NCBI RefSeq assembly: GCF_029263155.1
Contig: NZ_JAJCYB010000056.1
Span: forward strand, 61,358-125,357
DNA length: 64,000 nucleotides
DNA from: Pseudonocardia sp.
GTDB lineage: Bacteria > Actinomycetota > Actinomycetes > Mycobacteriales > Pseudonocardiaceae
Direction of reading: 5' to 3'
In this document: piece by piece, positions 8,079-16,957 of the stretch
Numbering within the stretch: the stretch's first letter is position 1
How the letters are laid out: the number at the start of each line of letters is the position of its first letter
The notes under the pieces: model-generated
The model's database searches: none
What the model saw: the letters and a program-made list of their open reading frames with translations, nothing else
Told to the model about the DNA's origin: nothing
Translations under genes and position numbers: made by a program

Positions 8079-9778
8079 GGGGCGGCCACCGGCGGCCGCA
8101 GTCGCGGGGCGGCGGCGACCAGCCGGCGGGTGTGAGGGTGTCGCGGGGAGCAGGCGACGTCCCGGGCGTCCCCGATCTCCACGAGCCGCCCCTCGTGCAG
8201 GACCGCGATCCGGTCGGCGATCCGCTCGACGACCGGCAGGTCGTGCGAGACGACCAGCAGCGCCAGGCCGAGGCGGTGGCGCAGGTCGTCGAGCAGGTCG
8301 AGCACCTCGGCCTGGACGAGCACGTCGAGCCCGCTGGTGGGCTCGTCGGCGATCACCACCGCCGGCTCGCAGGCCAGGGCCATCGCGATGACGACCCGCT
8401 GGCGCATCCCGCCGGAGAGCTGGTGCGGGTGGTCGTCGGCGACGCCCGCGTCGAGACCGACCAGGTGCAGCAGCTCCTCGGCCCGTCGACGTGCCGCGGA
8501 CCGGCCGAGCGGCCGGTGGGCGCGGACGGCCTCGGCGAGCTGGGCCGCGATCGACCGCACCGGGTTGAGCGCGCTCATCGCCTCCTGCGGGATCAGCGCG
8601 ATCCGGTCACCGCGCAGGGCCCGGCGCTGCTCGGGAGTCAGGGTCGCGAGGTCGTGCCCGGCCACCCGCACGGTGCCGCCGGTGACCGTCGCCGCGGCGG
8701 GGAGCAGGTCGAGCGTCGCGGCCGCGATCGTCGACTTGCCGCTTCCGGACTCGCCCACCAGCCCGACCAGTTCCCCGGCGGCGACGGTCAGGTTCACCCC
8801 GCGCACCGTGGTGACCGGGCCCCGGGCCGACCGGTAGGCCACAGTCAGATCCGTGATGACCAGCGGCGGCGGCTCGTCGACCGGATCCGCCGGGGATGTC
8901 GTCACCGGGGACGACACGCCGGGTCGAGGGGCCCCGCTGTCCCGCAGCGACGGGCGGGCCCACTCCTCGAAGGCGTAACCGAGCAACGCGAACGCCAGCA
9001 CCGTGGCGGCGATCGCCAGCCCGGGCGGCACCACCCACCACAGCCAGGCATCGGTGAGGAAGGCGCTGCGGGCGTGCGCCAGCGAGAGCATCGTGCCCCA
9101 GCTCTTGGCCGTGATGTCGCCGAGCCCGAGGAACGCGAGCGAGGCCTCCAGCAGGATCGCGGTCTTGGTGGCCAGGACGAACTGCGGCACCACCAGGGGC
9201 GCCACGGCGGGCAGGACATGGCGCAACAGCACGTACCCGGTCCCGGCGCCCATCGTCCGCAGCGCCTGGATGTGATCGCGTTCGCGCAGCGAGAGGACCT
9301 GCGCGCGCAGCTCCCGGGCGACCCCGGCCCAGATCACCGCCGCGATGACGACGATCTGGGTGAGCAGGCCCGGCCCGGCGAACACCCCGATCACGATGGT
9401 CAGCGGCAGTACCGGCAGGGCCAGCACGACGTCGACGAACCGCATCAGCGCGGTGTCCACCCAGCCCCGCAGGTAGCCCGCGGTGAGCCCGACCGAGACC
9501 CCGATCACCGTCGCGGCCAGTGCGGCGACGAGACCGACGAGCAGCGAGATCCGGGCGCCGTGGATCAACTCGGAGAGCAGGTCGTGGCCGACGTCGTTGG
9601 TACCCAGCAGGTGTGCGGCCGACGGCGTGGAGAACGGCCGTCCCACCCGCTCGGTGGGGTCGTAGGGGGACAGCCATGGCGCCGTCAGACCGACCAGGAC
9701 GAGCATCCCGAGCGTGCCTGCCCCGACCGTGGCGAACCCGCGGGCGCGGTGCGATCCGGACGTGGGGGATGTGTTCAT
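8075..9778 (-). CDS. ABC permease-ATPase fusion (DppC-DppD type)
   Basis: A 567-residue protein that joins two usually separate subunits. Residues 1-290 are a DppC-type permease: an N-terminal helix, DPTERVGRPFSTPSAAHLLG with GTNDVGHDLLSEL, and the EAA loop RTMGAGTGYVLLRHVLP. Residues about 305-567 are a DppD-type ATPase with Walker [10 protein letters not shown], signature LSGGMRQRV and Walker B VVIADEP. No stop codon or internal ribosome-binding site breaks the frame between the halves. ATG at 9778 overlaps the preceding permease stop as ATG/TCA strands (4 bp). Such fusions fix one permease to one ATPase per complex. Confidence 0.88.
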   Translation of the reverse strand: MNTSPTSGSHRARGFATVGAGTLGMLVLVGLTAPWLSPYDPTERVGRPFSTPSAAHLLGTNDVGHDLLSELIHGARISLLVGLVAALAATVIGVSVGLTAGYLRGWVDTALMRFVDVVLALPVLPLTIVIGVFAGPGLLTQIVVIAAVIWAGVARELRAQVLSLRERDHIQALRTMGAGTGYVLLRHVLPAVAPLVVPQFVLATKTAILLEASLAFLGLGDITAKSWGTMLSLAHARSAFLTDAWLWWVVPPGLAIAATVLAFALLGYAFEEWARPSLRDSGAPRPGVSSPVTTSPADPVDEPPPLVITDLTVAYRSARGPVTTVRGVNLTVAAGELVGLVGESGSGKSTIAAATLDLLPAAATVTGGTVRVAGHDLATLTPEQRRALRGDRIALIPQEAMSALNPVRSIAAQLAEAVRAHRPLGRSAARRRAEELLHLVGLDAGVADDHPHQLSGGMRQRVVIAMALACEPAVVIADEPTSGLDVLVQAEVLDLLDDLRHRLGLALLVVSHDLPVVERIADRIAVLHEGRLVEIGDARDVACSPRHPHTRRLVAAAPRLRPPVAAP

Positions 9779-10761
9779 GCCGGCACCACCGGCCGACGGG
9801 AGACCCTCACCCGGGGGTCGAGCAGCGGGTAGGTCAGATCGGCGAACAGGTTCGCCGCCACGATCCCGAGCGTGACGATCAGGAACCCGCCCTGCAGCAA
9901 CGGGTAGTCCCGCGCGGTGACCGCCCCGAAGATCAACCGGCCGACCCCGGGGTAGGCGAACACCGTCTCGACGACAACCGCCCCGGACAGCAGCGTGCCG
10001 ACCGCGAGGGTCAGGTTGGTGTAGACGGGCAGCAGCGCGGTGCGCAGCGCGTGGCCCAGCGCGACCCCCCGCTCGGACACCCCCTTCGCCCGGGCCAGGC
10101 GCACGAACGGTTCGTCGAGCACGCCGACCATCGCCGCCCGGGCCAGCAGGAAGAAGCCACCGAGGGTGGCGAGCACCAGCGTCGCGACCGGCAGCACCAT
10201 CCGGGCGACGACGGCGCCGAACCAGGCCGTGCCCTCGCTGTCGATCGGTGCCGCGCCGTAGGACGGGAACAGGCCGAGCTGCACCGAGAACACCGCGATC
10301 AGGATCATGCCGATCCAGAACGCCGGCATCGCGTCCAGCAGCAGCACCCCGACGACCGACCCGGCGTCGCGGCGGCTGCCGCGCCGCCACGCCGCCCAGG
10401 CACCCAGCAGGGTCCCGATCACGAACGCGAGCAGGGTCGAGACGGCCGCGAGGGCCACGGTCCACGGCAGCACGTCGAGCAGGACGTCGACGACCGGCCG
10501 GTTGAACTGCACCGAGGTCCCCAGATCGCCGCGCAGCAGGCCGGCCCAGAACGACCCGTACTGCTCGATCAGCGGGCGGTCCAGGCCGTAACCGGCCCGG
10601 ACCTGCTCGACGAGTTCGGGGGCCAGGCCCAACGCCTCGCCGCCGTAGAGGTACTGCACCGGGTCGCCGGGAGCCAGGTGCGGCAGGACGAAGTTCAGTG
10701 TCGCTGCCGCCCAGAGCACGAGCACGTACTGACCCACCCGGGAGAGCACACCCCGCGTCAC
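9775..10761 (-). CDS. ABC transporter permease, DppB type
   Basis: A 328-residue inner-membrane permease with six predicted helices, the first being RVGQYVLVLWAAATLNFVLP. The DppB/NikB hallmarks are present: APGDPV after the first helix, the EAA loop ALGHALRTALLPVYTNL, and ETVFAYPGVGRLIFGAVTARDYPLLQG near the end (quoted in pieces as ETVFAYPGVG and ARDYPLLQG). The GTG start at 10761 overlaps the stop of the GATase-like gene (GTGA). With the fusion protein and the separate ATPase it forms a complete importer core. Confidence 0.9.
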   Translation of the reverse strand: MTRGVLSRVGQYVLVLWAAATLNFVLPHLAPGDPVQYLYGGEALGLAPELVEQVRAGYGLDRPLIEQYGSFWAGLLRGDLGTSVQFNRPVVDVLLDVLPWTVALAAVSTLLAFVIGTLLGAWAAWRRGSRRDAGSVVGVLLLDAMPAFWIGMILIAVFSVQLGLFPSYGAAPIDSEGTAWFGAVVARMVLPVATLVLATLGGFFLLARAAMVGVLDEPFVRLARAKGVSERGVALGHALRTALLPVYTNLTLAVGTLLSGAVVVETVFAYPGVGRLIFGAVTARDYPLLQGGFLIVTLGIVAANLFADLTYPLLDPRVRVSRRPVVPA

Positions 10762-11342
10762 CGGCCACCGCACTGGGCGAGAACGTCCTGCACCCACGGC
10801 AGGAGCGCATCGAGGAAGCGGGCGCACTCCGGTGATCCGGTGTGCCCGAAGTGCGCGAGCGGATCGACCGTACTGACCAGGGTGACGCCGCCGGACGGTA
10901 TGCGGTCGAGGTAGGCGACCGGCGCACCGTCGGACGTGCGGAGCAGCACCTCGGCGCCGTCCGGCGGGTCGAGGACGCCGTGGTGGTGCAGCTGCTGCAC
11001 GGCGCTGCCGACCTCCGTACCGGTCCACGCTCCGGCGGTGCGGGTCCGGCCCGCGCCGCCGGCCGGCCGGAAGGTCCAGGATGCCGATCCCGGCCAGCCG
11101 GACTGGTGGTCACCGAACAGCAGCACCATGCCGCCCCGCCGCAGTACCGCGTCGAGCTGCGGGGCGGCCGCACGCAGGCGACGGCGCGGGGTGCCCTCGG
11201 GCACCCACACCGCGTCCGCCCCGGTCAGGTCGGGATCGGCACCGCTGTAGACGACCTCGCCCAGGTACCCGAGGTAGCGAGGGTCGCCGAACGTCGTCGT
11301 CTCGGCGGCGGAGCCGCTGCTCAGTGCGACCAGGCGGGTCAC
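10758..11342 (-). CDS. GATase-like half protein, matches the C half of the fused paralogue
   Basis: A 194-residue protein related to the C-terminal half of the 428-residue protein at 5972-7258. Shared features are ADAVWVPEGTPRRRL, RRGGMVLLFGDHQSGWPG, PPDGAEVLLRTSDGAPVAYLD (shortened here) and STVDPLAHFGHTG against ATLDPLSHYGGHF. The fold looks like a ThuA/class-I GATase Rossmann domain. No Cys occupies the nucleophile position (LFGDH), so it is unlikely to be an active glutaminase. GTG at 11342 overlaps the previous stop (GTGA), as does its own stop with the permease gene. Function unknown. Confidence 0.6.
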   Translation of the reverse strand: MTRLVALSSGSAAETTTFGDPRYLGYLGEVVYSGADPDLTGADAVWVPEGTPRRRLRAAAPQLDAVLRRGGMVLLFGDHQSGWPGSASWTFRPAGGAGRTRTAGAWTGTEVGSAVQQLHHHGVLDPPDGAEVLLRTSDGAPVAYLDRIPSGGVTLVSTVDPLAHFGHTGSPECARFLDALLPWVQDVLAQCGGR

Positions 11343-11986
11343 CGGGGGCCTCCGGCGATCCACTCGACGAGCTGCGGCACGATCCGGGTGGCGCTGCCCG
11401 TGCTCGTGCCGTTGGCCAGCAGGTTGGCTCCCCCGTGCAGCAGCACGGCGCCCGGCCCGACCCGCGCGACGTAGGCGCCGGGGACGCCGTCGGCCCGCCG
11501 CGCGATCACCTCGGCGCCCTCGGGCGGCCGGTGGTACCCGTCGCGGTAGAGGAACGACGCCCCGAGGTCGGCTGGCTCGATGCCGGCGAAGACCGGGTGG
11601 TCGGTCAGCTCCGGCGGCCCGACGGCGGGACCCGGGGCGCAGCGCTCGAACGGGGTGGCGGACGGCAGCCACCGGTGGGTCAGCTGACCGCTGAACACCA
11701 CCACCCCGCCCCGGTCGAGCAACCCCATGATGCGGCCGGCCATCGCGCCGAGCAGCTGCTGGTCGGAACGCCCGGACAGCACCAGCCCGGCGTAGTCGTC
11801 GAGGTCGGCGGTGGGCAGGTCGTCCATCTCGATCAGGGACACCGGCATCGCGTCCAGGGCGGCGTCCCGGCCGTCGACGCCGTCGGCGCCCTGCCAGCCC
11901 CGGATCACCGCGTCCCAGTCCGTGGCGGTCGCCGGATCAGCCGTGATCGCGACCGCGACCTCGTGGAGCCGCAGATAGCACGTCAT
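11339..11986 (-). CDS. GATase-like half protein, matches the N half of the fused paralogue
   Basis: A 215-residue protein related to the N half of the 5972-7258 product: AGLVLSGRSDQQLL, GGVVVFSGQLTHRWLP, HPVFAGIEPADL and PPEGAEVIARRADG have direct counterparts there. The FSGQ motif carries Ser where the fused protein has Cys (FCGQ). This is the first gene after the binding-protein gene, 9 bp downstream of its stop, so it is cotranscribed. A cytoplasmic role is assumed because there is no signal peptide. Its placement suggests handling or sensing of the imported ligand, but no reaction can be assigned. Confidence 0.6.
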   Translation of the reverse strand: MTCYLRLHEVAVAITADPATATDWDAVIRGWQGADGVDGRDAALDAMPVSLIEMDDLPTADLDDYAGLVLSGRSDQQLLGAMAGRIMGLLDRGGVVVFSGQLTHRWLPSATPFERCAPGPAVGPPELTDHPVFAGIEPADLGASFLYRDGYHRPPEGAEVIARRADGVPGAYVARVGPGAVLLHGGANLLANGTSTGSATRIVPQLVEWIAGGPR

Positions 11987-11995
11987 GGCGCGGCC

Positions 11996-13660
11996 TCAGC
12001 CGTTCTCGACGATGGCCTGCGCGTCGCGTGCGACCTCGCGCGGCAGCAGCGACCACTTGTGCACGATCCCGAACCCGGGCGACTCCGCCCAGCCCGCGAA
12101 CGCGTCGGGCCGGAACGCCCAGTACTCGTCGGGGTAGTACAGCGGGATCGAGGTCGGCTGCCGGTTGAACATCTGCTGCATCTCGAACGCGACGTCGCGG
12201 CGGTCGGAGATGGTCGTGGTGGCCGCCCAACGCTCGTAGAGCTGGTCCCACTCGGGGTAGGGAAGGTCGGGCGCATCCCACAGGTAGCCCGAGCGGTGCG
12301 ACATGATGAACTGCGTCGGGTCGGCGGTGCCGTGCGCGGTGATGCTGCTGATCTGCAGGTCGTACTCGCGCGATGTCGACAGGTCCGCATAGGACCCGGC
12401 GTCCATCGCCTGCAGACTCGCCTCGATGCCGACCTCCCCGAGCTGCTCGGCGGCGAGCTCACCGGCCCGGACCTGCACCGGGTCGGCGCCCGGGGCGATC
12501 ATCGTGAAGCTCAGCGGCCCGTCCGGGCCTTCCCGGACCCCGTCGCCGTCGGTGTCGGTGAACCCGAGCTCGTCGAGCAGCGCCGCCGCCCGCGCGGGGT
12601 CCGACGGGGTGGACAGGGTCGGATCCGTCCACGGCGAGTCCGGGTGCGGGTAGCCCCGGTCGGCGACCCGGCCCTGCCCCAGGAAGACGACGTCGAGCAT
12701 CTCCTGGCGGTCCACGGCCAGACTCAGGACCTGCCGGAACCGGGGCTCGTCGAAGGGTGCCCGCTGGTAGTTGAGCCTGAGCTCGGGGAACCGCAGCGGC
12801 GCGGTCTGGATCATCCCGACCGCGGGGTCGGCGGAGAACTGCTCGATCAGCTCGGGCGAGACCGGACGGTAGGCCGCGTCGACCTCCCCCGAACGCAGCG
12901 CGGTGAAGGTCGCCGACGGGTCCTCGATGATCGGCATCACCAGCTCACCGACGACCGGAGCCCCGGCGAAGTAGCCCTCGTTCGCCTCGAACCGGTACCC
13001 GGCCGTCGGGCTGAAGTCGACGAGGCGGTACGGGCCGGTGCCCACCGCCAGGTCGTCGTACTCCTTCACCTCGTCCGCGGGCACCTGGGACCAGATGTGC
13101 TCGGGCAGGATCGGCAGGTCGGCCAGGGTCACCGGGCCCAGCTCCGGGCACGGGAACGCGCAGCCGAAGCGGACGGTCCGCTCGTCGAGCTGCTCGACCG
13201 AGCTGACGTCGGGGATCTCGTTGATGTGATGAGTGAACCGGCCGGTCGGCGCGTCCTGCGCGTACTGGAAGGTGAACACGACGTCCTCGGCGGTCAGCGC
13301 TTCGCCGTCGTGCCAGGTGACGTCGTCGCGCAGCGTCACCTCCCAGGTGCTCGGGTCGACCTGGGTCACCGCCTCGGCCAGCCACGGCTGCGGGTCCCCG
13401 ACGTACGGCGAGGGTGAGAGCAGCTTGTCGTAGACCAGTTCGCTGAGCTGTTCCTGGAAGGTGACGAACGGGTTCAGCGGACCGCCGACCTCCGCCGGGA
13501 TCGCGATGGTCAGGCGCTCGGCGGCGTCGGGGCCGTCGGTCGGTGCCGACGCGGCCGATCCGCCGCAGGCGCTCGTCAGGAGCGTGGCGGCGCAGGTGAG
13601 GGGAAGTGCGACCCGACGGGACGTTCGCGCCTTCGTGCGGGGTCGGTGCCGACGGGCCAC
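11996..13660 (-). CDS. Solute-binding lipoprotein, SBP family 5
   Basis: A 554-residue extracytoplasmic binding protein. A signal peptide of about 31 residues ends in the lipobox LTSAC, so the mature protein is lipid-anchored. The family-5 fold shows in LTIAIPAEVGGPLNPFVT, WEVTLRDDVTWHDGEALTA (a signature strand of the family), ALRSGEVDAAY, FRQVLSLAVDRQEML and a late YPDEYWAFRP. Family members bind peptides, nickel, heme or metallophores. GTG at 13660 follows GAGGAGC. It is the first gene of the operon, directly behind two iron boxes, which makes an iron-linked ligand more likely than a plain peptide. Confidence 0.93.
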   Translation of the reverse strand: MARRHRPRTKARTSRRVALPLTCAATLLTSACGGSAASAPTDGPDAAERLTIAIPAEVGGPLNPFVTFQEQLSELVYDKLLSPSPYVGDPQPWLAEAVTQVDPSTWEVTLRDDVTWHDGEALTAEDVVFTFQYAQDAPTGRFTHHINEIPDVSSVEQLDERTVRFGCAFPCPELGPVTLADLPILPEHIWSQVPADEVKEYDDLAVGTGPYRLVDFSPTAGYRFEANEGYFAGAPVVGELVMPIIEDPSATFTALRSGEVDAAYRPVSPELIEQFSADPAVGMIQTAPLRFPELRLNYQRAPFDEPRFRQVLSLAVDRQEMLDVVFLGQGRVADRGYPHPDSPWTDPTLSTPSDPARAAALLDELGFTDTDGDGVREGPDGPLSFTMIAPGADPVQVRAGELAAEQLGEVGIEASLQAMDAGSYADLSTSREYDLQISSITAHGTADPTQFIMSHRSGYLWDAPDLPYPEWDQLYERWAATTTISDRRDVAFEMQQMFNRQPTSIPLYYPDEYWAFRPDAFAGWAESPGFGIVHKWSLLPREVARDAQAIVENG

Positions 13661-13691
13661 GGTGAAAGCTCCTCACGGTCCGTCGCCGTCA

Positions 13692-13710
13692 TTAGGTTAG
13701 GCGACGCTGA
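13692..13710 (-). promoter_or_regulatory. DtxR/IdeR-type iron box 1
   Basis: TTAGGTTAGGCGACGCTGA matches the 19-bp consensus TTAGGTTAGGCTAACCTAA at 15 positions by hand count, including an intact left half-site. It lies 32 bp upstream of the binding-protein start and, on the transcribed strand, includes TAACCT, a possible -10 hexamer. Binding of an iron-loaded DtxR-family repressor here would block the operon promoter. Confidence 0.75.
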
Positions 13711-13711
13711 G

Positions 13712-13730
13712 TTGTGTGAGGGCAACCTAA
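13712..13730 (-). promoter_or_regulatory. DtxR/IdeR-type iron box 2
   Basis: TTGTGTGAGGGCAACCTAA matches the same consensus at 14 of 19 positions, with an intact right half-site ACCTAA. It is one base from box 1, an arrangement seen where two dimers bind side by side. The remaining 13731-13954 stretch up to the glgC stop shows no gene or clear signal. Confidence 0.65.
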
Positions 13731-13954
13731 ATCACGCGCCGGAGAGTGGCAAGGGCCCAGCCCTGCTCGAGCTGTCGGGACAAGCGGCGCGACCGCGCCT
13801 CTCCAGCGCGAGGTCTACGCGGCAGGCGGCTCGGGCCCGGTCCGGAACCCTCGTCCAGGTCGAGGTGGAACCAGCCCGCTCGTCGACGAGTGGGTCCCCG
13901 GCGTGCGGACCGAGACGCGGCCTCACGTTCCCGACCGCTGGACCTCGACGAGCT

Positions 13955-15250
13955 CTACAGCGCGGTCATGCCCTTGCCGAGGACCACGACCCCGCCCGGG
14001 CTGACCGTGTAGCGGGCCCGGTCGGTGGCCAGGTCCACACCCACGAGCGCGCCGTCGGGGATGTTCACGTTCTTGTCCAGGATCGCGCCCCGCACGACCG
14101 CACCGCGACCGATGCGCACGCCGGGCAGGATCACCGAGTCCGACACCTCCGCGCCCGCGTGGACCAGCACGTTCGGGCTGATCACCGAGCGGCGCACGAT
14201 CGCCCCGGAGATGATCGTGCCGGAACCGACGATCGAGTCCTGCGCGATGCCGCCCTCCACGAACTTCGCCGGCGGCAGCGGGGCGGTGGCCGTGCGGATG
14301 GGCCACCGGTCGTTGTACAGGTTGAAGATCGGGTGCACCGACCACAGGTCGTTGTGCGCCTCGTAGTAGGCGTCGATGGTACCGACGTCGCGCCAGTACC
14401 CCGAGTCGCGGTCGGTGGCGCCGGGCACCACGTTCTCCGCGAAGTCGTAGACCGCGGCCTGCCCCTCCTGCACGAGGCGCGGGATGATGTCGCCGCCCAT
14501 GTCGTGGTCGGAGTCGCCGTCCTCGGCGTCGGCGCGCAGCGCGTCGAGCAGCACCTCGGTGGTGAAGATGTAGTTGCCCATCGAGGCGAACGTGACGTCG
14601 GGATCGTCGGGGACCGACGGCGGGTCGCTCGGCTTCTCCAGGAAGTCGACGATGCGGCCCGACTCGTCGGCGTCGATCACCCCGAACGCCTTGGCCTCCG
14701 CCCGCGGCACCCGGATGCCCGCCACCGTGACGCCCGCACCGCTCTCGATGTGCTGGGTGATCATCTGGCTCGGGTCCATGCGGTACACGTGGTCGGCGCC
14801 GAACACGGCGATGTAGTCGGGGCGCTCGTCGTAGACGAGGTTGAGGCTCTGGAAGATCGCGTCCGCGCTGCCGGTGTACCAGCGGCGGCCGAGGCGCTGC
14901 TGGGCAGGGACCGTGGTGATGTACTGCCCCAGGACGCTGGACAGTCGCCACGTGGTGGAGATGTGCCGGTCGAGGCTGTGCGACTTGTACTGGGTGAGCA
15001 CGCAGATGCGGTGCATCCCCGCGTTGACCAGGTTGGACAGCACGAAGTCGATCAGCCGGTAGTTGCCCCCGAACGGCACGGCGGGCTTCGCGCGGTCGGC
15101 GGTGAGCGGCCACAGCCGCTTGCCCTCGCCGCCCGCCAGCACGATGCCCAGCACGTTGGCCGACAGGCCGCGCGGCGCCGCGGCCGAGAGCCGGGCGCCG
15201 GTCACAGCGGCCGTCCCCACGGCGCCGACCCGCACGGCGCCGACCCGCAC
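13955..15250 (-). CDS. glgC: Glucose-1-phosphate adenylyltransferase (ADP-glucose synthase)
   Basis: Makes ADP-glucose for glycogen or maltose-1-phosphate synthesis. The nucleotidyltransferase domain has [37 protein letters not shown] and the [19 protein letters not shown] and GVIDAD blocks; a left-handed beta-helix tail follows (residues about 310-420). It is close to the mycobacterial enzyme throughout. The start is uncertain: 15250 (GTG) lies in a 15-bp repeat that encodes RVGAV pentapeptides; GTG at 15205 would give a more usual N-terminus. It is divergent from glgM, as in M. tuberculosis (Rv1213/Rv1212c). Confidence 0.95.
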   Translation of the reverse strand: MRVGAVRVGAVGTAAVTGARLSAAAPRGLSANVLGIVLAGGEGKRLWPLTADRAKPAVPFGGNYRLIDFVLSNLVNAGMHRICVLTQYKSHSLDRHISTTWRLSSVLGQYITTVPAQQRLGRRWYTGSADAIFQSLNLVYDERPDYIAVFGADHVYRMDPSQMITQHIESGAGVTVAGIRVPRAEAKAFGVIDADESGRIVDFLEKPSDPPSVPDDPDVTFASMGNYIFTTEVLLDALRADAEDGDSDHDMGGDIIPRLVQEGQAAVYDFAENVVPGATDRDSGYWRDVGTIDAYYEAHNDLWSVHPIFNLYNDRWPIRTATAPLPPAKFVEGGIAQDSIVGSGTIISGAIVRRSVISPNVLVHAGAEVSDSVILPGVRIGRGAVVRGAILDKNVNIPDGALVGVDLATDRARYTVSPGGVVVLGKGMTAL

Positions 15251-15263
15251 AGCGCCGATCCCC
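15219..15263. repeat. Three 15-bp tandem repeats at the glgC 5' end
   Basis: ACGGCGCCGACCCGC occurs twice in a row (15219, 15234) with a third degenerate copy at 15249. If translated as glgC it gives pentapeptide repeats near the N-terminus. The repeat may instead be untranslated leader, which bears on the true glgC start. Confidence 0.85.
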
Positions 15264-15405
15264 GCACTGCCCGTCCCCGCAGCGGCAAGCTCACGATTCC
15301 GACCCTAGTGGTCCCGGACCGTGCCCGGCCACAGCCGTCCGGGGTGCAGAAGTCGACGGGACGGTGACGTCCGCGACGGCCACCCGGGCGACTAGCGTGC
15401 ACCGG

Positions 15406-16566
15406 GTGCGCATCGGCCTGCTCACCCGCGAGTACCCACCTGACGTCTACGGCGGGGCAGGGGTGCACGTCGAGCATCTCGTGCCCGCGCTGCGCGCACT
15501 GATCGACGTCGACGTCCATTGCTTCGGGGAACCCCGGGAGGGCCTCGCCCAAACCCGCGCGCACCGGCCACCCGGAGCACTGGCCGGGGCGAACCCGGCG
15601 CTGCAGACACTGGGCGTGGACCTGTCGATGGTGGCCGCGCTGGAGGGCGTCGACCTCGCGCACTCGCACACCTGGTACGCCAACATGGCCGGGCACCTGG
15701 CGAAGATCCTGCACGGCGTGCCGCACGTCGTCACCGCGCACTCCCTGGAGCCGCGCCGTCCGTGGAAGGCCGAGCAGCTCGGCGGCGGCTACCGGCTCTC
15801 GTCGTGGGTGGAGCGCACGTCCTACGAGTACGCCGACGCGGTCGTCGCGGTGAGCGCGGGCATGCGCACCGACGTGCTGGAGTGCTACCCGGCGCTGGAC
15901 CCGAGCCGGGTGCACGTGGTGCACAACGGCATCGACACCGATTTCTACTTCCCCGATCCCGCCCGCGACGCCGTGCTGCGCGCCGGGGTCGACCCGGACC
16001 GCCCGATGGTGGTGTTCGTCGGGCGCATCACCCGGCAGAAGGGCCTCGGGCACCTGGTCGCGGCGGCACACCGGATCGACCCGGCCGCGCAGATCGTGCT
16101 GTGCGCGGGCGCCCCGGACACCCCCGAGATCGCCGAGGAGACCGAGAAGGCGGTGGGCGCGCTCGCCGCCGCCCGCGACGGGGTGGTGTGGGTGCGCGGG
16201 ATGCTGCCGACCCACGAGATCCGCCAGCTCCTGACCGCCGCCACCGTGTTCGTCTGCCCGTCGGTGTACGAGCCGCTCGGCATCGTCAACCTGGAGGCGA
16301 TGGCCTGCGGCACCGCCGTGGTGGCCTCGGACGTCGGCGGCATCCCGGAGGTCGTCGACGACGGCGTCACGGGCACGCTCGTGCCGTTCGCCGAGCACGC
16401 CGAGGAGGCGTTCCGCACGGGGATCGCCGACGCCGTCAACGCCCTGCTGGCCGACCCGGGTCGGGCGGCCACGATGGGGGCGGCCGGCCGCGAGCGGGCC
16501 GTGCGCGAGTTCGCCTGGGAGACCGCCGCGGCACGGACGGTGGAGATCTACGAGTCCCTGCGCTGA
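15406..16566 (+). CDS. glgM: Alpha-maltose-1-phosphate synthase / glycogen synthase (GT4)
   Basis: A 386-residue GT-B glycosyltransferase. It shows the N-terminal LLTREYPPDVYGGAGVHVE, the phosphate-binding FVGRITRQKGL and the C-terminal EPLGIVNLEAMACGTAVV nucleotide-sugar motif of family GT4. In mycobacteria this protein (Rv1212c) transfers glucose from ADP-glucose to glucose-1-phosphate to make maltose-1-phosphate, or extends glycogen. GTG at 15406 is chosen because it gives the family N-terminus; an upstream GTG at 15397 and ATG-like extensions are less likely. The pairing with glgC, which supplies ADP-glucose, supports the role. Confidence 0.92.
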   Translation: MRIGLLTREYPPDVYGGAGVHVEHLVPALRALIDVDVHCFGEPREGLAQTRAHRPPGALAGANPALQTLGVDLSMVAALEGVDLAHSHTWYANMAGHLAKILHGVPHVVTAHSLEPRRPWKAEQLGGGYRLSSWVERTSYEYADAVVAVSAGMRTDVLECYPALDPSRVHVVHNGIDTDFYFPDPARDAVLRAGVDPDRPMVVFVGRITRQKGLGHLVAAAHRIDPAAQIVLCAGAPDTPEIAEETEKAVGALAAARDGVVWVRGMLPTHEIRQLLTAATVFVCPSVYEPLGIVNLEAMACGTAVVASDVGGIPEVVDDGVTGTLVPFAEHAEEAFRTGIADAVNALLADPGRAATMGAAGRERAVREFAWETAAARTVEIYESLR

Positions 16567-16721
16567 CGCGCCCGTGAGTGCGTAGAGGCACTGCGGGTGG
16601 CCGGCCGACCAGGCACCGGGTCGTGTCGTCGCACATCACGTCGCAGGGGTGGGTGCCCTACCGACGCTGCGTGTGCGGAGCCGTCTTCGTGCAACCGGCG
16701 TCACCCTCCCCACAACGACGG

Positions 16722-16758
16722 ACGGCACCCGCACACGCTGATCGCGTGCGGATGCCGT
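16722..16758. terminator. Bidirectional GC-rich hairpin between glgM and the DUF3117 gene
   Basis: ACGGCA (16722-16727) pairs with TGCCGT (16753-16758), and inside it CCGCAC pairs with GTGCGG around a TGAT-containing loop. It sits between two convergent genes (ends at 16566 and 16790). There is no U-run, as is usual in this group. The rest of 16567-16789 shows nothing I can name. Confidence 0.5.
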
Positions 16759-16789
16759 GTCGGTCGCGGGCCGAGTAGCCCGTTCGGAT

Positions 16790-16957
16790 TCAGCCGGATG
16801 CGGCCTTGAGCGCGTCGCCGAGGTCGCTGGCCTCTTCGGCCGACATCTCCACTACCAGCCGGCCACCGCCCTCCAGCGGGACGCGCATGACGATGCCGCG
16901 GCCCTCCTTGGTCACCTCGAGGGGACCGTCACCGGTACGGGGCTTCATAGCCGCCAT
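16790..16957 (-). CDS. DUF3117 family small protein
   Basis: A 55-residue protein beginning MAAMKPRTGDGPLEVTKEG, nearly identical in pattern to DUF3117 proteins found next to glgA across Actinobacteria (M. tuberculosis Rv1211). It is soluble, with a beta-rich start (GIVMRVPLEGGGRLVVEM) and a terminal helix. The function is not known. ATG at 16957 follows GGAGGAG at good spacing. In M. tuberculosis its other neighbour is tag; here about 9.6 kb of accessory genes lie between. Confidence 0.9.
   Translation of the reverse strand: MAAMKPRTGDGPLEVTKEGRGIVMRVPLEGGGRLVVEMSAEEASDLGDALKAASG

Noticed and set aside
13731..13954. A small gene or RNA between the iron boxes and glgC
   Set aside because: Short frames exist but none has a plausible start, ribosome-binding site or family pattern, and no stable hairpin or riboswitch element was recognised.
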